From Nitrospira sp. (lineage in GTDB: Bacteria; UBA9089; CG2-30-40-21; SBAY01): a stretch of 12,876 nt of DNA. Below, one piece after another: positions 1-6,669 of this stretch. Each line of letters opens with the position of its first letter. Position 1 is the first letter of the stretch. The position numbers were made by a program, and so were the translations under genes. Location of the stretch: positions 1-12,876 of the forward strand of contig SBAY01000097.1 of the NCBI GenBank assembly GCA_005239945.1, written 5' to 3'. Below the pieces are notes generated by a model. That model was given only the letters and a program-made list of their open reading frames with translations. It ran no database searches and had not been told where the DNA came from.

Positions 1-1
1 A

Positions 2-1279
2 AAGTCGTTACCATTGGAACGGTTTAGTGTGGCAACTGTCTGGCCGAGTCCAAAGGCAGGACAGGAATTCAACCTCAGTATTACTGCCCTTGACCGATAC
101 GATAATTGGGTTGAGGAGTTTAATGAGTTGGGTGAGTTGACCGACTTGACCGCGACTATCTCACCCAAAACAGCTAAATTTACCTGTGGGGTATGGGCAG
201 GTAGTGTCACCATAACAAAGGCAACCTTTACCACTATCTTCATCACCAGCCAGGGTAAAAGCGGCACATCCAATCCATTTCGGGTTTTGCCTGGGGATGT
301 AGCCGGGTTTGAATTTGGCACGATTGCTACCCAATTGGTGTGAAAGCCATTTGGGATTTCGATTTGGGCATTAGACGGATTTGGCAATACAGCGGACTAC
401 CACGGTACCGTTTCATTGACAGACACTACCGATTCAATCAAGCTCACGGCTCAATTCCAGCATGGCATTTTAACCGCTACTGTAACAATTACCAAATCGA
501 TGCCTGAGGTAGTAATCACTGCCAACCATCCCATAACCACACAATCGAGCAATCCATTCTTTGTTTTGATTGACCATACAAAGGAGGAGAAGATAGGTAT
601 TCCGCAGGAGATTGAGTTGAGGTTGGGTGCCTATTTTCTGCCGGCTGATTATTACACGGTTATCACCAAAGAACCACACGAGACACAAATCAATATAGCC
701 AGCTTTTACCACGACCAGAGCCTGACAACTAAACGGTTGCCTGGAACAATTTATAAAATTGATGTGTTCAATGAACAAGAAAGCCCGTTAATTCAAGGCT
801 ATGGTACCGGCAGTTTTGCTTTCATAGACATAAGTTACGGTAAGCAGGCATTAGGTTCAATCAAAGAAGATACCCTGCGGGTTTACAAGTTAAGAGACAG
901 CCGCTGGGTAGAGATTTCAGATTCGCTGGTGGATGTGATAGGCAATATCGTTCGGGCAAAGATAGATGGACTGGGTGTATTTATGTTATCTGGGGCAATC
1001 ACACCGCAGGATTTATCCGTTTTAGTCGTCTATCCTAACCCCTTCAAGCCATCACGCGGGGATGAATGTATCCATTTTGAGGGCTTACCGCTAAACAGCC
1101 GTATCAGGATTTACGACATATCAGGCAGTTTAATCCGTGAAGTAGAAAACCAACAAGCCATCTGGCAGTGGAATGTCGAGGATAAATATGGACAAAAGGT
1201 TGATAGCGGTATTTACATCTACATCATTACCACTGAAGAGGGATTGAAGAAGATAGGGAAGATAGGAGTGATCAGGTAA
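2..1279 (+). pseudogene. 3' part of a surface/secreted Ig-like repeat protein with FlgD/T9SS-like C-terminal domain, interrupted by an in-frame TGA
   Basis: The frame is open from the left window edge, so the N-terminus lies outside. It stops at TGA 341-343, yet the same frame continues without another stop to TAA 1277-1279. Two beta-rich repeat units are visible, about 17-310 and 311-590. Both have the pattern of an AG-x-x-F stretch, then a hydrophobic strand, A-x-D, aromatic-D/G-N. In the second unit the TGA sits where the first has the Gly of AGQEF, followed by KPF. The C-terminus (about 1010-1276) starts with VVYPNPFKPS and ends in a GIYIYII...KIGKIGVIR strand pattern, typical of FlgD_ig-like or T9SS type A-like terminal domains on exported proteins of candidate phyla. 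Probable role: an extracellular or cell-surface protein, ligand unknown. The TGA is either a real nonsense mutation or a base error. TGA recoding is unlikely because pilT ends in TGA. Confidence 0.75.
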
Positions 1280-1347
1280 TTATATCAGTAATGGGTCAGT
1301 GATTAGTGGTATTGCCATAAATTTCGTGTTCATATTTAGTGAATTAC

Positions 1348-2070
1348 CTAAATTACAATTTTATACCTTTCCTTTAGAAGAGAAACCAATTGCATCATAT
1401 CACGAATAGTGGCTGAAGGTTCACTTTTCCCCTCATCGAAGGCATATTTTCCACCTCGTTGATAGAAAACGGTAATAATTCCTGCCTCATTTGCCGCGTC
1501 AATATCATGTTTAGGATGGTCACCGACATACATTGCCTCTTTGGGAGCAATATGAAGATATTCACAAGCTCGGGTAAAAAGTAAAGGGTTGGGTTTGCGA
1601 ATACCCATCTCTTCGGTAAAAAACATCGCTGATTTATTAAAATATTTCAATAATCCCAGACGAATAATCTTTTCTATTTGTTTAAGGGTTATACCGTCAG
1701 AAATAATACCAAGTTTTAATTTCTTGTTTTTGGATAAAACACTTAATGCCCATTCTACATCTGGAAAGGGTTTTAGTTCTTTTACCTTAGCATCATGATA
1801 GGCAACTACGCCGGCGGCAATGATGATAGATTTGCTAACCTCTGATTGGACATTCAAGCGAGTAATAAGTTCATCGTAGTGACGCTCATAATTAGAGCCA
1901 AACTCCTGAGTAACTTTATTCAATTCCTCAAATGCCCTGAATTCATCTACCCTGAGACCTGCCTCGATCATAGCCCTAACCGCATTCATTCGTGCCAAAC
2001 GAGTAAATTCAGTCGTAGAATAAAGGGTATCATCTATGTCAAAAAATACTACCTTTAAACTTGTTTCCAT
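1348..2070 (-). CDS. HAD-superfamily (subfamily IA) hydrolase
   Basis: This 240-residue protein is a cytosolic haloacid dehalogenase-type hydrolase, probably a phosphatase on a small phosphorylated metabolite; the substrate is unknown. Motif I is FFDIDDTL with nucleophile D11 and general acid D13. Motif II is the Ser of LGIISDG. The motif III Lys lies in RKPNPLLF, and motif IV is YVGDHPKHDIDAA with the Mg-binding acids. A helical cap lies between motifs I and II, as in subfamily IA (the TIGR02253-like group). I chose ATG 2068-2070 over an upstream alternative start at 2098-2100. It is preceded at good spacing by an AGGAG ribosome site (reverse complement of 2078-2082), and the protein then begins MET-SLKVVFFDIDDT like its family. 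It lies 83 bp downstream of the cNMP-binding gene on the same strand with no obvious own promoter, so co-transcription is likely. Confidence 0.88.
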   Translation of the reverse strand: METSLKVVFFDIDDTLYSTTEFTRLARMNAVRAMIEAGLRVDEFRAFEELNKVTQEFGSNYERHYDELITRLNVQSEVSKSIIIAAGVVAYHDAKVKELKPFPDVEWALSVLSKNKKLKLGIISDGITLKQIEKIIRLGLLKYFNKSAMFFTEEMGIRKPNPLLFTRACEYLHIAPKEAMYVGDHPKHDIDAANEAGIITVFYQRGGKYAFDEGKSEPSATIRDMMQLVSLLKERYKIVI

Positions 2071-2109
2071 GTATATCTCCTCTAAGTGTTCAGGTATCAA
2101 GGGGCAAGG

Positions 2110-2143
2110 AGAAGTTAGAAGGAAGAGAACCCCTCTAACTTCT
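2110..2143 (-). repeat. Hairpin in the spacer between the cNMP-binding gene and the HAD gene
   Basis: AGAAGTTAGA at 2110-2119 is the exact reverse complement of 2134-2143, giving a 10-bp stem with a 14-nt loop. No T-run follows in the direction of transcription, so it does not look like an intrinsic terminator. It may be a processing or stability hairpin in a shared transcript. Confidence 0.45.
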
Positions 2144-2153
2144 AACCTCTTCC

Positions 2154-2666
2154 CTATTCACTTCTTATTTCTTTAGCTTCCATCTCTTTAAGCCGATTAT
2201 TGGCGACTCGTAATCTAATACCAATCATTTGGGCTAATTTCAAGGCTATTTTTAAACCAAGACCGGTATTCCTCTGCATCAGGTCAAAGAAATCAGGTCT
2301 AAAAATAGCTATTACCTCTGTTTTTTCTACAGCTACTGCGGTCGCAGACCGTGGAAATTCATCCAATAAGGCCAATTCACCAAATAAATCACCTACGCTA
2401 AGTTGAGCTAATTCACTCTCATTACCATTAACCTTCGTTATAATTTTTACCTTGCCAGATTTAATGATGTACATACCCATTCCCGGCTCTTCCTCTTGAA
2501 ATATGTTTTCTCCTTTTGTATACTGCCTCTGGTGAACAAGTTTCTCTATTTCCTTCAATTCACGGTTCGAAAGTCCTTCAAAAAGTGGTGTATTTTTGAT
2601 AACCTCAAATGTTTCATTCGTGCTTTTTTTAAAAAATGTATTTGTCCACAGGCTCTCCTGTTTCAT
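2154..2666 (-). CDS. Stand-alone cyclic nucleotide-binding domain protein (CRP/FNR-type sensor domain without HTH)
   Basis: A 170-residue cytosolic protein with one cNMP-binding beta-roll. FEGLSNREL (29-37) opens the fold and YIIKSGKVKI (66-75) is a core strand. The phosphate-binding cassette is GELALLDEFPRSATA (96-110), keeping E97 and R106, the residues that in this family contact the ribose and the cyclic phosphate. cAMP or cGMP binding is therefore plausible. After the C-helix (about 130-165) the protein ends. The roughly 70-residue winged-helix DNA-binding domain of CRP/FNR factors is absent, so it is probably not a classical transcription factor but a sensor acting through a partner. 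The ATG at 2664-2666 follows a GAGAGG ribosome site. A divergent promoter lies at 2787-2816, and the leader contains a 25-bp inverted repeat. The HAD hydrolase follows downstream. Confidence 0.88.
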   Translation of the reverse strand: MKQESLWTNTFFKKSTNETFEVIKNTPLFEGLSNRELKEIEKLVHQRQYTKGENIFQEEEPGMGMYIIKSGKVKIITKVNGNESELAQLSVGDLFGELALLDEFPRSATAVAVEKTEVIAIFRPDFFDLMQRNTGLGLKIALKLAQMIGIRLRVANNRLKEMEAKEIRSE

Positions 2667-2686
2667 GATTTCAATCCCTCTCGTAT

Positions 2687-2765
2687 AATTAAAAATTATG
2701 AATTAAAAATTGAGAATTGTTTTCTCCTTCTTCAATTTTTAATTTTTAATTCATAATTTTTAATT
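2687..2765. repeat. AT-rich 25-bp perfect inverted repeat in the leader of the cNMP-binding gene
   Basis: Positions 2687-2711 are the exact reverse complement of 2741-2765, with a 29-nt spacer. The arms consist almost only of AATTAAAAATTATG-type sequence. It lies between the predicted start site (about 2780) and the ribosome site of the minus-strand gene, ending 6 nt upstream of that site. It would form a long but weak A/U hairpin in the 5' leader. It may be a dispersed foldback repeat. Confidence 0.8.
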
Positions 2766-2786
2766 ACTCAACCCCTTTTTTACTTT

Positions 2787-2816
2787 AGTATACTATATTA
2801 CCCTGAGTGTTGTCAA
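2787..2816 (-). promoter_or_regulatory. Sigma70-type promoter for the cNMP-binding/HAD genes
   Basis: On the minus strand, TTGACA (reverse complement of 2811-2816) and TATACT (reverse complement of 2787-2792) are separated by 18 bp. The first is a perfect -35 box; the second matches 5 of 6 bases of the -10 consensus. It points at the gene starting at 2666, leaving a leader of about 110 nt. Confidence 0.65.
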
Positions 2817-2827
2817 TAAAAATATTG

Positions 2828-2856
2828 TTGACAAGGTAAGAATAAAGGTGTAGAAT
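2828..2856 (+). promoter_or_regulatory. Sigma70-type promoter for the serine protease gene
   Basis: TTGACA at 2828-2833 and TAGAAT at 2851-2856 (5 of 6) are spaced by exactly 17 bp. It fires away from the minus-strand promoter. The two -35 boxes form a 7-bp inverted repeat (TTGTCAA 2810-2816 and TTGACAA 2828-2834), so the two polymerases would compete or be co-regulated. The predicted leader is about 90 nt and contains the TAATCGGT-type palindrome. Confidence 0.7.
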
Positions 2857-2863
2857 AGGAAGG

Positions 2864-2927
2864 TAATCGGTTATCAGGTTATCGGTAAGGAAAATGCAAT
2901 AATCGATGGTTATCTGATTACCGATTA
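2864..2927. repeat. TAATCGGT-type imperfect palindrome, copy 1
   Basis: Left arm 2864-2883 pairs with 2908-2927 at 16 of 20 positions around a 24-nt loop. The arms share the TAATCGGT/ACCGATTA core found again at 6577-6635. It lies in the leader of the serine protease gene, about 26 bp before its start codon. Confidence 0.7.
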
Positions 2928-2952
2928 TCTGAATTTACCTAAAGGTTAAAAG

Positions 2953-4086
2953 ATGTTAAGTAAATTAATAACTTTTATTGTTATTTTACTCTGGAACGGC
3001 TATTTGGCTTATGGCCAAAATCTAACTCCTTCTATAGCGGATACCGTTAGTCAGGTAATTCCTGCTGTGGTTATGATAAAAGGTGAAAAAATCTCCCGGA
3101 CATATCAACCAGGTAGAATTATTGTCACTCATGATTATCGCATAGGTTCCGGATTTATTATTAATAAAGAGGGTTATATCCTCACCTGTTATCATATCAT
3201 CAGTGATGCAGAGACTATTTCTGTAGAACTTAAATCCGGCAAAATATATCAGGCTAAAATAGTTAAAATAGATTCAAAGGCTGATATTAGCTTGTTGAAA
3301 ATTATTTCTAAGGAAATTTTTCCTTTACTAAAAATAGGTAACCCGTCTAAAGTTAGGGCAGGTGATTCTATCATTATCATTGGAAACCCATTACCTAAAG
3401 AAGTAAATATACCACCTAAGGCATTCAAACATTCAGTTTCCTGTGGTATAATCGGGTCAACTGAACGAGTAGGTATTAACCATAAACGGCTTTTTCAGTT
3501 AAGTCTACCGGTTAATTTTGGGAATAGTGGGGGACCACTACTTGATGAAAAGGGAGAGGTGATTGGAGTAGTTAATTCCAAGATGCTTACCTTTAACGGG
3601 TATCCTTTAGAAGGGGTAGGATTTGCCCTGTCTATCGAAGAAGCAAAAGGAATGCTCGAGGATTATATTGTCCAACAACCGTCTGCTATTCAAAAAATCA
3701 ATGAGTTGTCATCTAATAAAAAAATTCGCATTTTGAGCCTTTTAGCTGCCATAGCAGGTATTCTTACCCTTACATTATTTCTTAGAATTCGTTGGAACAG
3801 GTTTAAAACCTGGAACAGGGCAAAACAATATAAATCTATAAAGAAAAAAATATATCGGGCTGTCTATGCCGGTGATTATCAACAATATGCCCGTATCCTT
3901 CAGAAGGTATTAGGTTTATCTGAACACTGGGAGGCATTAATTGATGATTTGATTTTTTTGCAAAGTAAAGAGCCATGGATACTATCAGAATTAAATAGCC
4001 AATTAGAGGATTTAAAGGCTAAATTGAATGATCTGGATAAGCAAAGGCAGATAATGAAATACCAGGCAAGGATGAAAAGAAATTAA
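2953..4086 (+). CDS. Trypsin-like (HtrA/S1C-related) serine protease with C-terminal membrane anchor and cytoplasmic tail, no PDZ domain
   Basis: A 377-residue exported protease, probably for degrading or processing misfolded envelope proteins. The N-terminus (about 1-21) is a hydrophobic signal sequence. The chymotrypsin fold spans about 28-235 and its triad is visible: H81 in LTCYHII, D111 in KADISLLKI and S192 in GNSGGPLLD. HtrA proteases normally continue into one or two PDZ domains. Here a linker leads to a second hydrophobic segment (about 259-277) flanked by arginines, then a Lys-rich, partly coiled-coil tail of about 100 residues (ELNSQLEDLKAKLNDL near 345-360). The inferred topology is protease outside and tail in the cytoplasm. 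ATG 2953 follows AAAGG at 2941-2945. The gene stands alone between its own promoter and a palindrome overlapping its stop codon. Substrate unknown. Confidence 0.87.
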   Translation: MLSKLITFIVILLWNGYLAYGQNLTPSIADTVSQVIPAVVMIKGEKISRTYQPGRIIVTHDYRIGSGFIINKEGYILTCYHIISDAETISVELKSGKIYQAKIVKIDSKADISLLKIISKEIFPLLKIGNPSKVRAGDSIIIIGNPLPKEVNIPPKAFKHSVSCGIIGSTERVGINHKRLFQLSLPVNFGNSGGPLLDEKGEVIGVVNSKMLTFNGYPLEGVGFALSIEEAKGMLEDYIVQQPSAIQKINELSSNKKIRILSLLAAIAGILTLTLFLRIRWNRFKTWNRAKQYKSIKKKIYRAVYAGDYQQYARILQKVLGLSEHWEALIDDLIFLQSKEPWILSELNSQLEDLKAKLNDLDKQRQIMKYQARMKRN

Positions 4087-4110
4087 CAATTATCAATTGA
4101 TAATTGTTAA
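4083..4110. repeat. 28-bp perfect palindrome overlapping the protease stop codon
   Basis: Positions 4083-4110 equal their own reverse complement (ATCAATTGAT at the centre), and the TAA stop at 4084-4086 lies inside. No T-run follows directly, so it is a weak candidate as a terminator. It could mark or protect the 3' end of the message. Confidence 0.7.
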
Positions 4111-4158
4111 TTGTTGAAGGGTAAAATGAGGATTTAAAATAAAATTTAATTTTTTTAA

Positions 4159-4187
4159 TTGACATTCCGATATTGATAGTATATAAT
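4159..4187 (+). promoter_or_regulatory. Perfect-consensus sigma70 promoter upstream of the retropepsin/pil genes
   Basis: TTGACA at 4159-4164 and TATAAT at 4182-4187 are both perfect hexamers with a 17-bp spacer. This is the best promoter in the window. Transcription would start near 4194, just before the inverted-repeat element at 4206. It would continue into the gene at 4342 and possibly the pilus genes, since only 53 bp separate 4722 from pilB. Confidence 0.75.
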
Positions 4188-4205
4188 TATAATTAGATGT
4201 TATTA

Positions 4206-4306
4206 AGTGCCTATCCGAAAAGTTGGAAGTCCGACCTTGTTTGAGGCAGTCTTTCTCAATAAGTTGAGGCATGCGCTGAGGCCCGTTGATTTTTCGGATA
4301 GGCACT
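4206..4306. mobile_element. 101-bp MITE-like element with 16-bp perfect terminal inverted repeats
   Basis: AGTGCCTATCCGAAAA at 4206-4221 is the exact reverse complement of 4291-4306. The interior is more GC-rich than its surroundings and contains a direct repeat TTGAGGCA (4241-4248 and 4264-4271). There is no room for a transposase. ATTA occurs on both sides (4202-4205 and 4308-4311), which could be a target duplication or chance in AT-rich DNA. It sits between the strong promoter at 4159-4187 and the retropepsin start, so it would be transcribed into the leader as a long stem. Alternatives are a structured leader RNA or a small RNA. Confidence 0.6.
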
Positions 4307-4341
4307 AATTACTCAGCAAAAAATTAGAAAAGAAGTTTCAA

Positions 4342-4722
4342 ATGGGTGTTACTCATATAACAGTAACAATTAGAAATCCCGCAGAACCAGAAAGAGCATG
4401 GGAAGGGTTGTTTTTGGTAGATACAGGAGTAATAGATTCACTTGTGCCAAAAGATAAGCTTGAATCAATTGGTCTTAAACCCAAAGCACAGCGGACATAT
4501 GAACTTGCTGATGGTAAGGAAGTAAAAATGGATATTACCACGGCAGATATTGAGTTTATGGGAGAAATAGTGGGAGGAACAATAATTTTTGCAGAGCCTG
4601 GCACAGAAGCAATTTTGGGCGTAACTGCCCTTGAATCGGTTGGAATTGAAGTTGATCCACAAAATCAAAGACTTAAAAGAATGCCTGCCACCAGACTTAA
4701 AAAATTAAAACCGAAAATTTAA
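4342..4722 (+). CDS. Retropepsin-like (clan AA) aspartic protease family protein
   Basis: A small 126-residue protein with the single-lobe pepsin/retropepsin pattern. A hydrophobic strand leads to the catalytic motif VDTG with D27, followed by SLVP. A second conserved block is AILGVTALESVGIEVDP, matching the ILG-x-x-x-L-x-x-x-G-x-x-x-D pattern of bacterial clan AA proteins. Such proteins act as homodimers, each subunit giving one catalytic Asp. There is no signal peptide or membrane segment, so it is probably cytosolic; its substrate is unknown. ATG 4342 is preceded by a weak AGAAAAGAAG ribosome site. It lies 53 bp upstream of pilB on the same strand. Small proteins of this family also occur in toxin-antitoxin-like or orphan settings, so a role in pilus biology is not implied. 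Confidence 0.8.
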   Translation: MGVTHITVTIRNPAEPERAWEGLFLVDTGVIDSLVPKDKLESIGLKPKAQRTYELADGKEVKMDITTADIEFMGEIVGGTIIFAEPGTEAILGVTALESVGIEVDPQNQRLKRMPATRLKKLKPKI

Positions 4723-4775
4723 CCACTCTCTGCATTTAATCACAAACAACGGGTGGTTTCTCAAAGAGGTTGAAA

Positions 4776-6563
4776 ATGAAAATACTGGAGAAAGAAAATA
4801 GTCAGCAAAAAGAAAAGGTTGTTTCTATCAAAAGAGGGAAACTCAGACTGGGAGAAATGTTAGTTGAGCGAGGCGTTATTAATTATAGCCAGCTTAATGA
4901 GGCATTAGGGGTTCAAAAGAAAAGAGGGGAACGACTGGCATGTATCCTGGTAGAATTAGGAATTATGACTGAGGATGGGATTGCAGATTTTCTTTCCAAA
5001 GAATTAGGCATACCAAGGGTAAAACCAGCAGAATTAAATAATCTCGATATAACAATAAAAGATATCATTCCTGAAAATATTATAAGGCGGGAATTGGTTT
5101 TACCAATAAATCGACATAATAATACCTTAGTTGTGGCTATGGTTGATCCTTTAAATGTGATTGCCATAGATGAATTAAGTTCCCGAACAGGGACTTTTAT
5201 AAAGACAGTTATCGCCACGGAATCAGAAATAAAACATGCTATAGAAAAATATTATGGGAAACTTATTTCCATGGATGATCTGGTTAAGAAAATGGGTGCT
5301 AAATCAGATGTTGAGGTAGTTAAAGAAGAGGTAATCATTCAGGAAGAGGATTTAAGCAATTTAATAAAAAGAGGCACAGAACCCTCTATCGTTGATTTAG
5401 TAAATTATATTTTAGTTGATGCTATCAGGTCAAGGGCATCGGATATACATATAGAGCCGGGGGAAAAGGCCCTTAAACTCCGTAATAGAATCGATGGGGT
5501 TTTATATACAGTTCCTTCTCCGCCCAAGCGATTTCAGAATTCTATTGTCTCAAGAATAAAAATTCTGTCCGGGATGGATATTGCCGAACACAGATTACCA
5601 CAAGACGGTAGATTTAAGGTTAGATATGAAAAAAGGGATATAGATTTCAGGGTTTCGGTTATCCCTACTACCTTTGGAGAAAAGGCTGTTTTGAGAATCC
5701 TTGATATCTCCAATATGTGTGTAGATTTAGATGACCTGGGATTTGAACCAAAGATATTACCGCTTTATAAAAAATACATCAAGGCACCACATGGTATTAT
5801 TTTAGTTACAGGTCCCACGGGATGTGGTAAATCTACCACACTTTATGCTACCTTAAGAACCATAAATTCAGAGGATAAAAACATACTTACGATTGAAGAC
5901 CCAATCGAATATCTATTACCCGGCATAAATCAGGTGCAGGTAAAACCGGAAATAGGATTGGATTTTATTGATGGTCTCAGGTCCTTTTTAAGGCAGGACC
6001 CGGATGTAATTATGGTAGGAGAGATAAGAGACCGTGAGGCGGCTGAGGTAGCTATCAATGCCGCCTTGACAGGACATTTAGTCCTTTCTACATTACATAC
6101 CAATGATGCCGCTGGCTCGATAACCCGATTACTTAATATGGGCATCGAACCATTCTTAATCTCATCTAGTGTTTTACTGGTTATTGCTCAAAGATTAGTC
6201 AGAAAGATATGTCCAAATTGCAAAGAATCTTATGAAGCCTCTACCCAGACACTCCGAAGTGTTGGGATTAAAATTGAGGGACATAAAGAATTTCCTTTAT
6301 ATCGAGGGCGAGGATGTGATAAATGTAATAATATTGGCTACAAAGGTAGAGTTGGCGTCTATGAAGTAATAATTATGAATGATGAGATTCGCCAGCTTAT
6401 TTTAATGCGTGAACCTTCTCAAACGATTAAAGATTGTGCGGAAAGAATGGGAATGATTACATTAAAAGAGGCTGCCCTGAAAAAGGTAATCCGGGGAACA
6501 ATTACTTTAGAAGAGATGTTAAGATTGAGTTTTGAGGAAAGTATTGAATATGGAACTACTTAA
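4776..6563 (+). CDS. pilB: Type IV pilus extension ATPase PilB (GspE/PulE family)
   Basis: A 595-residue cytoplasmic hexameric ATPase that powers pilin polymerisation at the PilC platform. The N-terminal MshEN/T2SSE_N domain (about 20-150) carries a complete c-di-GMP-binding signature RLG-x2-L-x10-L-x3-L-x2-Q at 24-47. A second, degenerate copy follows at 53-76. The catalytic half has Walker A GPTGCGKST (346-354), Walker B DPDVIMVGEIRD (408-419) and the TGHLVLSTLHT His box. The tetracysteine zinc site is CPNC (C479, C482) and CDKC (C514, C517), as in PilB/GspE and absent from PilT. I chose ATG 4776 because GAGG at 4766-4769 sits 6 nt upstream; an in-frame TTG at 4770 would leave no spacing. 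pilT follows after 106 bp. It could serve a type II secretion system, but the adjacent pilT argues for a pilus. Confidence 0.95.
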   Translation: MKILEKENSQQKEKVVSIKRGKLRLGEMLVERGVINYSQLNEALGVQKKRGERLACILVELGIMTEDGIADFLSKELGIPRVKPAELNNLDITIKDIIPENIIRRELVLPINRHNNTLVVAMVDPLNVIAIDELSSRTGTFIKTVIATESEIKHAIEKYYGKLISMDDLVKKMGAKSDVEVVKEEVIIQEEDLSNLIKRGTEPSIVDLVNYILVDAIRSRASDIHIEPGEKALKLRNRIDGVLYTVPSPPKRFQNSIVSRIKILSGMDIAEHRLPQDGRFKVRYEKRDIDFRVSVIPTTFGEKAVLRILDISNMCVDLDDLGFEPKILPLYKKYIKAPHGIILVTGPTGCGKSTTLYATLRTINSEDKNILTIEDPIEYLLPGINQVQVKPEIGLDFIDGLRSFLRQDPDVIMVGEIRDREAAEVAINAALTGHLVLSTLHTNDAAGSITRLLNMGIEPFLISSSVLLVIAQRLVRKICPNCKESYEASTQTLRSVGIKIEGHKEFPLYRGRGCDKCNNIGYKGRVGVYEVIIMNDEIRQLILMREPSQTIKDCAERMGMITLKEAALKKVIRGTITLEEMLRLSFEESIEYGTT

Positions 6564-6576
6564 GGATAAAAATTAG

Positions 6577-6635
6577 TAATCGGTAACCAGTAATCGGTGA
6601 CCGGTACAGGTATACTGATTATCTATTACCGATTA
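6577..6635. repeat. TAATCGGT-type imperfect palindrome, copy 2
   Basis: Left arm 6577-6598 pairs with 6614-6635 at 17 of 22 positions. TAATCGGT occurs at 6577-6584 and 6591-6598, and its complement ACCGATTA at 6628-6635. It belongs to the same family as 2864-2927. It lies in the pilB-pilT spacer, about 35 bp before the pilT start. Confidence 0.7.
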
Positions 6636-6669
6636 CCTGTTCAAGTAAATAGTTACGAGGAGAAAAACG

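Noticed and set aside
341..343. TGA read as Gly or Trp under an altered genetic code
   Set aside because: pilT ends at TGA 7753-7755 exactly where the family ends, and readthrough there would run into the intergenic palindrome. The other genes show no internal TGA.
4093..4305. 70-codon minus-strand reading frame across the inverted-repeat element
   Set aside because: It runs through the terminal repeats and AT-rich spacer, has no ribosome site, shows no family motif, and lies opposite a strong plus-strand promoter.
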